A DNA stretch of 64,000 nt, from contig NW_017386046.1 of the NCBI RefSeq assembly GCF_000237925.1, forward strand, positions 186,001 to 250,000, given 5' to 3'. Below the pieces are notes generated by a model. That model was not told the DNA's origin. It made no database searches and was given only the letters and a program-made list of their open reading frames with translations. The number at the start of each line of letters is the position of its first letter. Positions within the stretch are counted from its first letter, which is position 1. The stretch comes from Schistosoma mansoni (lineage: Eukaryota; Platyhelminthes; Trematoda; Strigeidida; Schistosomatidae). This document shows positions 45,412 to 58,372 of this stretch, piece after piece. A program made the position numbers and the translations under genes.

Positions 45412-46744
45412 ATAACTAAGGCTAACTGCTATTACATTTCACGTATTAAAAGTAAAATAGAATTTGAACAGAATTTTCAGTGATTTCATCTGTTCTGAAT
45501 GTTCAAGTAACCTTTTTTACGTTCTTATCAAAGTTTCTTTAGTTAATTTCAACTTGAAAACATGAGATTTCGAATTATTCTTTCGGTTTACTCTTTAGAA
45601 GTAATGTACTATTCTATTAAGCATAAAATTAGTTTTTAAAAGCTATAATTAAAATGCATAGAATACTTTTAATTAGTAGATTCTTGTACGACCCGACTAG
45701 AATAAACATTGTTGATGGTAGTTAGTTTCATGACCAGATGTAAATTAGTCCTAGAGTTTTGTCAAAACAGGTAGTTAACAAATAAATTTGTTAGTTTATC
45801 CTACAGAGGAGCTGTTTGATAATTAAAGGAGTCAAAGTTGAGAAATTAACGGCTTTCTTTAACCTTGAATTATTGTTTCTATCTTCATACTAATTCACTT
45901 CAATTAGGCGAAAAAATACATATCACTTGTGTTTTTCTCATATGTTACTACAATTTTGAAAGTAGTACATATTCTCATCGCAATAATCAATTTAAGCGAT
46001 GAATTCAGCTATGATCGAGTTAGGAAAGGTTTCTATTTTGTGGATATTCTGAAAGACCATATAGAATGAATACTATCCTAAAGAGATCAATAAACCATCT
46101 TCCACGTAACCATATTATTTTTATATCTATTGTAACCCGTTGGTAAGAATTTTGGTCTGATACATTTTTTCTCTAAGAACCGTTAAATTTTCCTAGGTTT
46201 TAAAGAAATCAACTAATAGTTATTAGGAGACATATTGCCCTGACACTGTCTATTATCTCCCTACGACGGCATATTAATTTCGTAAAGTGATATTTTTTCT
46301 AGCTATTTTTGGAGAGTCCAAAAATATCCCTCGCCAAATTTTCAGAGGCCCAGAAAATATCAGGAAATATCCCATCCGATCAGTAATGAGTAAAAGCTCC
46401 TCAGAAATATCTAGAAAAATGAAGGATTCTGTGTTATGACATTATACAACTTTTCTCTATTGTTCGAATTGACGGGTAAAAGTATTCTGGTATTATGGTA
46501 AAAGGCTAGGAAGAAAGTAATAAAGGTTCCAGCAGCAGACTTATCAGATTTCAGAATGCTTAATTCAATGGTATATGATCAGTTATAGTTTAAGTGAACT
46601 TTACTGGTCAGCTGGGTGATATATTGAATTTGACCAGTTTAAAAAGTTTTAATTATGAAATGACCACAAGTGGAAAACTACTGAAATAGTTTGAACTAAA
46701 CAATTATTTCATTTTAGTTTTAGACATTTTGAGAGTGTACACTC

Positions 46745-46805
46745 ATTGTCCTATACGGAATTGAACCCTGTATATTCGATGCCGATTACACTTTAATTAA
46801 TTAAC
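46745..46805 (-). other. tRNA-like segment with box B, possible SINE head
   Basis: On the - strand the sequence carries GGGTTCAATTCCG, a good box B, with TGTGGTTAATTAATTAAAG upstream at roughly box A distance. It is not a proper tRNA gene; there is no clear acceptor stem. No second copy of this type was found in the window. Confidence 0.35.
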
Positions 46806-47689
46806 CACATGAGATATATCTAGAGTAATTATAATATCATCTAAATTATCACCATAAGTTGAACGATAACCGGGTGATTATCTTATTATAACACATACGT
46901 AAACTATTAATAAACAATAGTTGTGAATTACAAATACTATCAACTTTATTCTAGAATTTACCTTAATAATATAATGCAAACGATACTCTATGCATAGGTA
47001 CTGAAAAAATTTCGAAGTAGTATTTTTCACAGATCTTTTCAATAAATCTACATACATTTACTATTATTATCTGATAACATTTTTGAAACTTAAGCCTTTT
47101 CAACAACTGAAGCTTACCTCATAACATATTCATTAATATTTTCCATAGATTGTTCAATCGTAAAATAAAGAAAACATGTAACATTTACATCATGAAAGTA
47201 ATTTTCTTTTAGTCAAATTTTATTCCATCCGTTCGTCTTATTATTATTCTTCTTACTTGTTAACCTAGTTTATGGGACATTTTAAAATGTGATTCTAATT
47301 AAATTGTCACTCGTTTACGTGACTTATGCATCGTTGATTTCTTTATTATTACTGTGCAAACGTTAGTATGATGATAGGTGCATTTTTCTCTGCAGCGTTG
47401 TTATTATTCAACTGACATATTTATTAGAGGTTAAAAAAGGAGATTTTCGTGGAATTTTTTAGAAATATTTTTTTGAAATGTATATATATATATATATATA
47501 TCAGTCAGCTACAACGTAGGACCAGGCACATATATACATCGGTCCAAGTTGCCACACCTCATTAGCACGACAAGATGATCACCGAATTCATAGAAGTAGT
47601 TACTTCAATGGTAGTAATATATAAAAGAAAGATTGCATATAGGAATATAATACAGGAAGAAAGAATTAGCTCGTATGAAGAAATGTATA

Positions 47690-47930
47690 AAGTAATTTTA
47701 ATCTTACGGTTTAAGGGAAGACAGAGAGTGTATACACCTACACTATTGTGATCGATTCTGAACCATGTCACCCAGAGTCTCTAACCGTTGGTTAGGAGTC
47801 GCGCAGACCCCAACCAAGTAGTCCGCATCTACCAATACGGCTGAGACCAGAAGTTAGTGACTTCAAGGACTGATACCACATCTTGGTTTGGGCGTCCCTA
47901 ACTTTCATCCAACCGTCTCCAATATATATA
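47690..47930 (-). mobile_element. LINE C-terminal fragment
   Basis: On the - strand, 47922-47770 reads GDGWMKVRDAQTKMWYQSLK, then SLTSGLSRIGRCGLLGWGLRD. This is the conserved C-terminal block of the schistosome APE-type LINE (usual form GWKKVRGGQTKTWHQ...GLSHVGRCRLPGWGPRD). Past it the frame breaks and continues towards ITIV...VYTLCLPLNRK. RT and endonuclease are missing. A counterpart lies at 3020-2820. Confidence 0.75.
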
Positions 47931-50160
47931 TAGTATTTATTTCATGAGTCATAGTTTAAATCAAAATAACTGTCCAACCATTCCTTGATTTGTTTTCCAG
48001 TTAATATCAGGTCATTATCACAATTATTGTGATATTATACAAATCCTCCAGAAAACTATAGTTATCAACTATCGATCGTTGATAATGATGATTCTGTTGA
48101 GGAAATCAACATTATTTTAAATAAACAGTTTGAAAAGTTTAATTTTCAACTGTTTAATTGATCGACACAGATAGTATCTGAAACTCAATTATTGACACTA
48201 GTTGGTGAATGTCCTACATTAGCTCATATTGTTTTTGCAATACTGTTCATAACTTTTAGTTTATGATAAGTAGTATTCGACAGAGTTATTGAATAATTCA
48301 TAGTTCAACAGGTAAAACATCATCCAGTCGGAATTAGTGTTTACGGGATCAAAATGTTTTATTAATAAATTTAGAATAGTTGATTACATTATTGATATAC
48401 GAGTTTATGTTTGTCGATTGATCATATTTAGTTGGTTTTGAGCCAACAAAATGTTTTTTGTTACGTCATCAGTTGTGTTTGACCACATATATGGAAAGGT
48501 ACTGATAATATTTTTGCAATACTAGCCGATCTGGAGAATTCAGAGGATATTTCGTAGTGGGTAGCTAGAAGTAGAATAGACGATTGCATATTGCATTCTA
48601 AGGTGGATTTTCAACATTACCATTCCAGCAAGTCACCGGTTGTTTCATACATGAAAGCAATAGTGTTTTCAGAGTTAGAATAAATAGGATAATCACTTAA
48701 TGATGGAGTAAACGAAAAACAATTAAATCTAAGCACTTTGTGAAAACAAAATATACCATATTAAGTTATGAGCTGAATAAGTGGGATATCAATATCAAGT
48801 CAATGATGATGGTTTAAATCCCTGTTACTTTCGAATTGTTTTATTTGACTTTATAAGTATTGTTACTCGACCGAAACGCTTCAAAAATAACAATTTACTA
48901 CTAACACTGTTTACTGAAGAACGTTTGAAATATAAGAACTTAGATTTTTTCAAAAATGTACATGTTTATTCAAATTCATTTAGTGTGTTATTCGAGTTTT
49001 TATGTATTCAATGATTGTAAAATAATGAATGTTTGTCAAAAATCCTAACCTTTCAATAAATTAGTTTATTGATGTAGATACATTTAACTTCTCAAAGATA
49101 CCAAAATTAATCATTATAGCTCTTTCTAATCAATTCTGATTAGCCATAAAGTTTTCTTTAGTGAAGGGTATTATAATGAAGGTATAAAGTATCTACATTA
49201 TTCATTCGAATATAAAGTTATTCCTTTGTTAACAGACTTACTGGCAAGTGAGATTATCATATTTTACATTACCAAATTATTTTCTATATGATAGAATAGA
49301 TTTATTTTCATTCCATTTTTTTAAGATTTCTGAGTAGATGGGTAGGTTTTATTGAACATTCAACAAATAGTACTAATTACTTAACAAGCTCAATTATATA
49401 TTATAAAACATGGAAGTAATCTAATATTAAATTTACGTAATATTATTTCTATATAGTAATTTTTACGTTGAAACAAGAAGAAAACTGTTTCTTATTTCAT
49501 AATCTTATATAATTACAATTATGTGGTTGAAAATTTTCAACCACATGTCAAACTAATTATAAACCACCTGTTATGTAATCTGTATTCTTCCTATACAGAG
49601 AAAAAACAGCAAACTATGTGCATGATACTAGTTTATTATTTCACTAATACTCTTCATTTACCTGTTAGGTTTTGATTTTGTATCATTTATAATGGTTGGC
49701 CGAAATTCTTTTTTTTCAATTTTCTGTAAATTCATGAAGCTAGCAGAAAAATAATTTTCATAATGAACCAACATTAGGGTTACACAATTGGAGTGATCTT
49801 TATGACGATTGAGCAGATGTTTCATTTTAGTTGATTAGGTGTTTTGGATTTCTCCTTCCCACAGACCATTAAGAGATCGAACTGATGATCTGGAATGTAT
49901 GTAGTTAACAAGATACCTTTAAGACATTAGGTTGAAATATAATGGTTCAGTGTTTAACATTAGTTAATTTGTGATTTTATACGCTTAACATTCAAATAAT
50001 TATACAGTTACCTTTTTTGATTGGGAAGATTTTTGAAGTCAATTTTCAACTTAATTCACTTCATAAATTAACTAAATAGGTTTTCAATATATATATATGG
50101 TAAATTATTTGTTCTGACTTAAGTTATAAACTTTGAAATTTCTATCTTTCAACCTACTTT
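47931..50160. other. AT-rich stretch upstream of the CH-domain exons
   Basis: There is no recognisable exon or element. A perfect 26-nt palindrome lies at 49521-49546. Earlier exons of the CH-domain gene would be expected on this side. Confidence 0.4.
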
Positions 50161-50167
50161 TCTACAG

Positions 50168-50824
50168 ATAACAGATGTCTTCAAACCCAAGTCAGAGTGT
50201 TCAAACGCTGGGTGAACGTATTACTGAAACAGGTAAACGATTAGTCAATATGTAGTTAATATGACACTTTTCTGCTAAGATTTAGTGTTTTTTATATTAC
50301 ATTTTGGAGAAAAACCAGTTGTTCGAACTAACAATGTTATTTATTCGTATCCGAGTATTTTGAACAAGTTCATAACTTGTCATCCTATAGCTATAACCTC
50401 AACTAATATTTTGGTCTGACTGTATGTCAAAAAAGTTTCCTGATAAAGCCTAGATCAACCTACAGGACATATCATTAGAGTTATTTAGTTTCAGTCGCGA
50501 ATATTTCTAAAAATACGGTTCATATATGACTGTTATAAAAATTCTTTCAAAGTTTTCACATACGTATATAGATTCATATGCATAAATTCAGACACATTAT
50601 TGAAAAGTATATGCATATCTGATCATTTATTTCTATTTTCCCCCTAGGCGAATGCCAAGGAAATCAATGATGTATTGGAAATATTTACTGATCATGAAAA
50701 CCTGTATAATTTATGCAAGTACTTAGCAAGTCAAAAAGTGGCATGTGTAAGTAGTATATTAAAATTTTAAAAGAAATCCAAGTATTTTTATCTCGAGTTT
50801 TATTTATTATTCCCACTTTCAGTT

Positions 50825-50861
<37 letters not shown>

Positions 50862-53800
50862 GCGTACTTTTAAGTTTCACCAGTGATCCTGAAATGTTTT
50901 CTTGTCAACTATACATCAACTTCCTTGACCATGAGAAGGCGTTTGACAGCGTGGGTAGGACGATCTTATGGAAAATTCTTCAACATTATTGTGTACCTGA
51001 AAAAATCATCAATATCGTACGGAATTCATATGACTGTCTACACTGCAAATTCGTGCATAGAAGACAGCTGACAGATTTGTTCAAAGTGAGGACTGGAGTC
51101 AGACAAGAATGCTTACTCTCCCCCTTTCTCTTTCTTTCGGTGGTTGACTGGTTATGAAGACTTCTACATCTGAGGGAAGGCATGGATTAAATAAACGGGT
51201 TGGATGCAACTAGACGATTTTAACTTCTTAGATGACCTGGCCCTTCTATCGCATACACAGCAACCTCTGTATCGGTAGGTCTCAACATACACAAGGGAAA
51301 GAGAAGGATCCGCAAATGTAACACAGAGAACACTAATCCAATCACACTTGACGGGAAAGCCCTGCAAAATGTGAACACGTTCATATACCTGAGAAACATC
51401 ATCGATGAACAAAGAGGTTTGGATGCAGATGTAAAGGTGAGGATTAGCAAAGCAAGCGCATCATTCCTACAGTTGGAGAACATATGGAACTCAAAACAAC
51501 TGCCACTCAATATCAAAGTCACAATCTTCAATACGAACGTCAAGATAGTTATACTGCACGGAGCTGAAACTTCGAGAACTACTATAACCATCATCAAAAA
51601 GTACAGTTATCTATAAAAAGTTGTCTACGTAATATACTGAATATCCGTTGGCCGGATACCGCCAGAAACAGTCTACTATGGGAGAGAACAAAAGAGCTCC
51701 CAACTGAGCAGGAGATTAGAAAAAGAAGCTGGGAGCGAATAGGACATGCATTGCGGAAATCGTCAAAATGTATCTTGAAGTGAAACGGAAAAGAGGATGG
51801 CTAAGGAACACATTGCCCTGGAAATTGGAAGCAGACATAAAATGATGAATAGCCACTGGAAAGAATTGCCCAGGTCAGAGTTGGATGGAGAATGCTGATG
51901 GTAAGCCTACGCTCCTCCACGGGGAGTAACAGGAGTAAGTAAGTAAATAAATACAATAGTATCCTGAAAGTTTATTAGTAAATAACATTGTCATCTACAG
52001 AGGAAAGATGTTCAAATCGTTTTAGATTTCGGAACAATCTTAAGTCTAGTGATGTTAGAACGTAGAGAATTTTGTCATGAAAAATGTGCATAAATTTCAA
52101 ACAACTAGATCTTTTGAAAAATCTAAGCAGAGCACGAACAACAAGGTTTACAGAATAAAATACAATCTAAAATTATAATTGTTACTATAATCATTAATAA
52201 ATGATGAACATACCTTAATTTGTAAAGTGTAAGTATGATTTCGGTTGCATTACAAACACTTTGTTCAAACTTTACAAACTAAATTATGTTCAGCAATCAT
52301 TAACAATTTTACTATTAACCACGATTTTACGTTGTATGTAGCTAATGAAAAACCATTAAGTGTAATGTATTCATTTTATTCGTCAAACATTGTTGTTTTT
52401 GCTCTGTTTTAACTTAAATAAATGGTTTTGTGATCAAAGGATATTAATTGTTTATGGCAGTTAGTTTTCACTGTTGAAAAGCTTCAATATTGATGTAACA
52501 CCAGTTCGTGAAGAAAACTGTATTTAAAAACGTGTTAATCTTCCAGAAAATAGAACTCTTTTCATGACCTTCATGACTTAAATAAAAAGTATTCAAATAT
52601 GCTAATTTTACGGAACTATGAGCATAAACTTTATTATAAAAGTTAGTGTGAAATGAATGTGATTCCCTACAGTGTAAATTTAAAAATTCAAATGAATATA
52701 AATTTTCCAATGACTGTTAAATTATATGCACACACTCTTGGGACTGAGATAAGTCATTGAATTGTTGTTGTTTTTTCACTGATTAATTTCAAGTTAACTG
52801 ACTTGGGAAACTACTTGCGTACAATAATGTATTTTATGTCCGTAAATCTGTACATGTATAAATATATCAGATTACTAATTCGTGAAAACCGATAATTCGG
52901 TTCAAATCACATAGTTATGGCCTCTATCAATTAACCTGGGTTTCTGAGTCACTGTTAAAAGTTATTCATACAACCTTGAATTTTAAAACTTCTTATATGT
53001 CTCCAGCAGCCAGAATTCACTGCATTCTAGGCCCATTATGTACTCACTTAGTAAATTATACAGGGTCTGTTAGAGTTAACAAATAATTAGACTAAAACTA
53101 AGCTTACAAAATATTTGAAAATCCTAAATGTAATTGAACGTGTTCACTGTGAAGAATTGTAAAGACTAAAATATATGTGTTGCACAAAACTCCGTTTTTT
53201 CACAGACTGTCCAACTGATGTCAATACAAAAAACAATTAAATTTTTCCGAAATATCCAGTTTTCGGAAATCATAAGTTGAAGTTTCATTAAAAATTTATT
53301 CCTGTTGACAAATTGGAAAAATAATTCAATGTCACAAAGGAGAGTATTTAGTTCTGAACTATCCTTTAAAGTAGCCTACTGAAAACCCTAAGACTGTCAT
53401 CTACAAGAAACTCATACTTCGTTATTTCAGGTATTGCGATATGTGTTCCAGAGTTCTCCACCATTTTATTTCTTGTAATACCAAAACCGTTTGAGGAGAA
53501 TACAACTAAACTAGAAGTAGGAAACAATAATATGCATAGATAAATAGCTAAAATATTTTCATTTTTCGTCTTATTGATATTCAAGCGTAAACTGATCAAG
53601 CCCTTTCGATTTGAGTTTGCCTTGATCAAATGTCGTAGGCTTGCATGCTATTACATTTCGACTACATTTCGGATGGGTCCAAGATACTTGTTTGAAGCAG
53701 TAGATACTAGATTTAAAAAACCTATTGGGAACATCAACACTCAGCTACAGAGTCATCCAGATAGTAAGTTGTAAATAAGAAGAAACGCCTACCATAGATT

Positions 53801-56100
53801 TCATTGCTATCTACTATTCAGACTACATTCTGAATTAATCATTGAAAAAATGAACTGAAAGAAGAAATATTTCTCTTTAATCGTACTGATAAGAATGTTT
53901 CAAATTTGATAATAAGCTTAGTACCATTAGTGTGATTATGTAAGCATAAAGTGACAAATATTGCTAAAAGTTTAGTGGGATTCTGAAAATTAGGAAAATA
54001 AAAAGTCTCTTCTAAATTTCTGTGATTTAATGGACTAAACACTAGATATACGTACAAACTATTTTACAGATTTATGTATTGAGGGTGGTTGTACATGTTT
54101 TTGGATATCGAGATTTTGTTTGATTATATTGGTTTTACCCGTACTTAGTAAATAAATAAATGAACCATTTGGTAAGATACACGTATGCTAGATGTCATCA
54201 GAAAAACTCCATTCAAGTCAACTTAGTATCCAGCCTACATGTATAAATCATTGTATAACTATTAATTGCCTTTAATCTACTTTTGCCAAACTATGGGATA
54301 TATTTATTTTTGTATCAGTTGTTTGAATCTTCCCATCAGTGTTTTAGGACTATTATTGATCAGCCTCTTATTGGCATATGTGCATCCTGTGCGGGTTGCT
54401 TCAGTCACAAACATTATAAGCAAAGGTGGATGGTAGTTACCAAAAGGACTCACGACACGCGTTTCGTCCTATCTAAGACTCGTCAGCTGGATGTACCTGC
54501 ATCTCAGAGTTGATGTTTACTCTGAGACTCGAACCCAGCACCTTTCACTTCAAACGCCATCGCGTATCCACTCAGCTACTGAGTCCTGATAGCCATTTGC
54601 TTGCGAATCATCAGAATCGGTTAAGATAATTATATTCATCCGTAGTTGTTTAGCATTAATATCACTGATTAAATCAGTAATACTTATAATGACAGTAGTA
54701 GTCACGATAAAGTTACATTTAGTAGTATCTTTTACCACTATGAATGTGAATATTTCTTTTCGTTAAGATTAATCAAATGAAACTATGCTACAAAGCTATT
54801 TTTCCTTGAAATTAATGGTGTCGACATCAAATGATTATGAGTGAACATCAACTCTGGGATGCAGGTACGTCCGGCTGACGAGTCCCAAATAGGAAGAAAT
54901 GCGTTAGTCACCATCCATCTTCGCTTGAATGATTATGTTTGTTTTAGATTGTTATACCAAGTTAACTTCGATAATAGATTTGTATTGACGTTAAAAGCAG
55001 GGTTTGTAATTCTTATATGTAAAACATTATCGTAAAAAGAATTCAACGACTACATAGAGGTTTATGAACTGATTTGTAAACTACATTAAGGCAATTAATG
55101 CTGGGTTTTTCAAAACTCGTTTAGGAAAATACTGTTAAAATCCCATGTAAATCAGCCATTTAAAACATGAGAAATAAAGAATGATTAGTAATTAACTATT
55201 TCAGAATAGTAGTCAAATAATTCAGTTTATTGTTGTATTATTCTTTATAAATAAGTAGATGCCAGTTAGATGAAAATATTTTAATTTTCGCATGAATGCG
55301 ATTTCTATCTTCATTTATTAAAGACACCACATTTCTACAATATTTTTGCAAGAGTTATAACATCACAATAACTTGTATGTTTACACTCTTTAGAGTTTAT
55401 CATATTTTAGTATTTTAGTTTTCTCGTTGATCTGGATAAATTTAAAAACTGAAAGTATAGGTTTGTACATAATGATTCATTTTTCTTTATTCAATACGAG
55501 TGACATTTTACTGTTTAAAGAAACATCATCAAGAATACTTAAACTGTTTTTAAATTATCAGCAAATTCAACACTCTGTAATGACAGTGGCAGTTTCATTT
55601 AAGGTTTCCATTGTCAACTATTTCTTCCGGTTTGCATTTGAATGACTCCTCGCTATGAAAATATTTAAATTCAGCAACAATGTTTAACATGGTGAACGAC
55701 ATTGTTGCTTCCAAATCAATCTCTTTGAAAAGATGAGACGTAGCGCTGTCGAATAGTTGGGGATTCGAACAAGTACTTACGGTATTAAACAATGTTTCCT
55801 CAACCCAATCGGGAAGCCTTAATTAGTTAACAGTACGTAGTCAACGGCATGATATCTGTAGAGAATTATTTTCCTAATGTATTGAAAGCCACTACACCGT
55901 CAATCCCAACTACTGTGCTACTTGCATGCAATGAATAAAAGCATATTAATTAGGATAAAATAATAAAAATAAATAAATATTGTTGATTTACCCAAAACCT
56001 ACCTTTTTCTTTGTTTTTTTCTTTCTAGAGTAAACAGACATTCCCAGATTACATTCCTCACTTGGAACGTGCAATAACCATTCTAGAAAAGCTATATGGG
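50168..56100 (+). CDS. Partial gene with calponin-homology (CH)-like domain; three exons found
   Basis: Exons: 50168-50232, 50648-50746 and 56029-56100. Each is preceded by a pyrimidine-rich AG and followed by GTAAAC, GTAAGT or GTGAGA, and the two joins are in phase 0. Exon 1 gives [20 protein letters not shown], exon 2 begins [20 protein letters not shown] and goes on to [13 protein letters not shown], and exon 3 gives [20 protein letters not shown] then KLYG. This layout resembles the first CH domain of filamin/spectrin-type actin-binding proteins (usual form xxFTRWxNxxL...I.DL..D...L..LLE.LS, then a ..F....LENV..AL.FL block), and the spacing fits. The residues are divergent, so the specific protein is not assigned. 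Neither start nor end of the gene was found. Intron 2 (50747-56028) holds an RTE LINE fragment and SINE copies. The exon-1 acceptor could instead be at 50174. Confidence 0.5.
50885..51955 (+). mobile_element. RTE-type LINE fragment: RT domain to 3' tail
   Basis: From about 50915: [20 protein letters not shown] (RT motif A, usual form DYEKAFDSVDR), [20 protein letters not shown], and [15 protein letters not shown] (motif B, usual form GVRQGCLLSP). Near 51215-51255 [16 protein letters not shown] occupies the FADD position; both Asp are kept but Ala is Leu. Then [13 protein letters not shown] (51380-51418), [40 protein letters not shown], and late blocks corresponding to RKRxWxxIGH and [17 protein letters not shown] sequence. 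It ends in TAAGTAAGTAAATAAATA at about 51935-51953, a typical RTE 3' repeat tail. Stops and shifts show it is inactive. It lies sense in intron 2 of the CH-like gene, just after a TA microsatellite. Confidence 0.9.
51956..54300. other. AT-rich intronic stretch; nothing recognised
   Basis: There is no supported exon or nameable repeat. If the three-exon CH model holds, all of it is intron. Confidence 0.4.
54308..54607 (-). mobile_element. Hammerhead SINE family 1, copy C, full-length monomer
   Basis: On the - strand the copy runs in the expected order without inversion: head (box A region CAGCTGAGTGGATACGCG-like; box B GGTTCGAGTCT, 54535-54525), hammerhead (about 54497-54446), then the tail ending near 54310 (GATTCAAACAACTGATACA). 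At about 300 bp it corresponds to one unit. It is more diverged than copies A, B and E. Confidence 0.8.
54446..54497 (-). ncRNA. Hammerhead motif, SINE family 1 copy C, probably weakened
   Basis: On the - strand: core CTGACGA (54486-54480), stem II GTCT/GGAC with loop TAGATA (one G-T pair), then GAAA and GTC (54456-54454). Stem I is damaged: ATCCAG now faces GTGAGT. The core is intact, but cleavage should be poor. Confidence 0.7.
54836..54927 (+). mobile_element. SINE family 1 fragment, copy C2, with relic hammerhead
   Basis: It reads forward from GAGTGAACATCAACTCTGGG through the core CTGACGA (54875-54881) and GAAA (54896-54899) to CACCATCCATCTTCGCTT. The C before GAAA that closes stem II is A, and bases after the cleavage region are deleted, so it is inactive. 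It faces copy C head to head across about 230 bp of unrelated sequence. It may be the other half of an inverted insertion or an independent one. Confidence 0.7.
54928..56028. other. AT-rich intronic stretch; one tRNA-like block
   Basis: There is no supported exon before the acceptor at 56028. On the - strand near 55770-55758 a box-B-like TGTTCGAATCCCC with GGTTGAGG upstream suggests a decayed SINE head (about 55830-55755). Confidence in that is low. Confidence 0.35.
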
Positions 56101-57395
56101 GTGAGAAAGTGATATATATATATATTGTTGAAATGCGAGCTAAATTTATAGATCTGAATTCTTCAGCTTTTAAAAAAGTGCAACTATTAGGGTCAAACTT
56201 ATAAACTTGATCAATTAATAAAAGTTAATCACTTAGTATTGCTTCCATCAGGCAGTTGTAAACAATAAAAAACTGTTGTAGCAGCATTCTTCGCATTTAG
56301 AATAAGAGGTCTTTCGCTTTCTCAGCAGTTAAAAAACCGATTATTCAAATTAAATCAGTCAAAATTACGATCGAAAGGATAGTTTTGTCTGTTTAAATAG
56401 AACAATCTCAGACATGTAGCCATAGAGTCGTTCCATCGAACAAAATATTTTTAGTAAGTCAAAAATTTTTTTACATTCATATACTCTAAAAATATTTGAA
56501 TAAACAGTTAAATGTTTATGCATTTCGTACCCATCTTACTTATAAGTAGTATGCTCGGATTTCTCGTAGTTATCAAAGATTATTATGTTACTCATGATTG
56601 GACTTCGTCCTCTGCTAAACGTAATGTAATTAAAAGTAATTAGTTGAAATTGCACTCGTTTTTTCCCTTTAGTACGATGTGGTTGTGATCCTGAAAAAAT
56701 TATTTTTTGTTATGTGACTGAGAAATTCTCAAACCGTCTCATGTAACTTCATTCACAAAGTAGTTTAGATTATTTTAAGCCAATATTCTAAATATGAATG
56801 AGCTATCAGAGGGGAACAGACAGTAAACCATTGACTTTCATTCAGTCAATTTCTAATTCTATAAATTATAACTTAAAGTATTTAAAATCATATGCACAAT
56901 TTAAGGCACAATATATTCTCATCTTGAACGTACCTTTCTTTTATTTAAATAATTAAGACAAATATTTCAAGTAGTTGGATAATAATATTGAAACTATGAA
57001 AGAGCCAGAAAGGTTGTATCTAAAATAAACGTTTTTAATACATATTCTCAAGTTGGATCGAAACCTATAATTTATAGATGAAGAAGGTGAAACTGATTGA
57101 CTAAAAATATTTCTTGAAACTTTATCACCTTTGATGGAGTGATAAAAAAATTTATTGCTCTTTCTTGTTTAAAACTGTTAATTATGTCAAAACTGGTGTT
57201 ATCGTTTATGAATCTATTGCAGTTTTGTTTCTTGAGGGTTATGTCCTAACATCGGCCAATGTTCATGGCTGACTACAAGCAACCAATACGCAACAAGGAC
57301 GAGTAGACTGATGGTTGGTCCAATAGTAACTTGTCTCGAACAAAAAGGAGGAATATAAGACCAATGATCATCAGTCTAAGACCGTTGTTAAATTT
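56101..57395. other. AT-rich stretch after the last CH-like exon; nothing recognised
   Basis: There is no further exon of the CH-like gene that I can support, and no nameable repeat. A short TA run lies at about 56113-56123. Confidence 0.4.
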
Positions 57396-57399
57396 CAGA

Positions 57400-57720
57400 T
57401 ATTCATTTATTTACGTACAAGACCAGACCACCTCGCACTATGAAATCAAAAATAACAATTATACATGATCAAGCTAAAAAGTGGGTGTAAGTAAAAGGGA
57501 CTGTGAATAATAAAACTGACAACAGATTAAGAATAGTAAATCATACAACAGTAACTAATGGGTTAATCGAAAGCTGATGATAGAAAGGGATAAATATAGT
57601 TACCGAATAGTTATAAAACGGCAATATGTATATTATTATGATTCTGAAAGCTGACATTCCTTTAGTTTTCGTTCGGATATAACATTAACCGTAACTAAAT
57701 AATTTTAAAGCAGTTCCGGT
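57400..57720 (+). repeat. Unclassified interspersed repeat (family 4), copy 3
   Basis: This is the uninterrupted counterpart of 15085-15760. Shared blocks include AAAATAACAATTATACATGA, GTAACTAATGGGTTAATCGA and GCTGATGATAGA, with a TTCGTTCGGATATAACATT end matching 35975-35995. Confidence 0.5.
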
Positions 57721-58324
57721 TTAAGTTATTTTTTCCACAAAAGTTACGGGGTTCATTTAGATACATTTATTTGAAATTAGTTTTCATTATGAAGTGATAC
57801 CTGCAACACTTCCACTTAAATCATGGTGTATTAGGTGGCTGTATCATTCTGATCTGGAAATTATTGATCAACATTTATCTGTAACCAGAAAATTCATAAG
57901 TTTTGGGGAGTACAAAGCTTTCTAATTATTGAGTCAGAATTTGACAGTCAACATTTTCAGTGTCAGCCAAAAATATAGTATGACCATCATTCAATGTCAA
58001 TAGTTATATCTGTCTCACTGTTGACAGTACTGAAACCAATCCATGATAGATTTTCACTTGTTATTCTAAAGTCCACCTCTAAAACTATTCAAATAGCTAT
58101 TATTAATTTAAATTAGAGGTTTGTACAAATTGTTCTTTATAAAATTGACTTTTATCATTAACTATAAAGACATTAAAATTCAAACAGCTTTGAATATATA
58201 TGTGTAGAGTGTAACCTAGTTACTACAAGTAGAATAAAACCTAAAACTTATAACTATAACTAAGAAAGTTTTAGAATGTTAACAATAATCCAACTATGGT
58301 AATCAACGATGGTTAGTGGCTAGC

Positions 58325-58372
58325 AGTGGAATCCACGACGCGCGTTTCGTCCTATTTAGGACTCGTCAGCTG
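58325..58372 (-). ncRNA. Hammerhead ribozyme, copy D
   Basis: On the - strand: core CTGACGA (58369-58363), stem II GTCC/GGAC with loop TAAATA, GAAA, minimal stem III and GTC (58339-58337). Stem I has one mismatch right at the cleavage site (G instead of C after GTC); the other five pairs are kept. Confidence 0.85.

Noticed and set aside
51220-51597. 125-codon - strand frame
   Set aside because: It is a shadow of the RTE reverse transcriptase encoded on the + strand.
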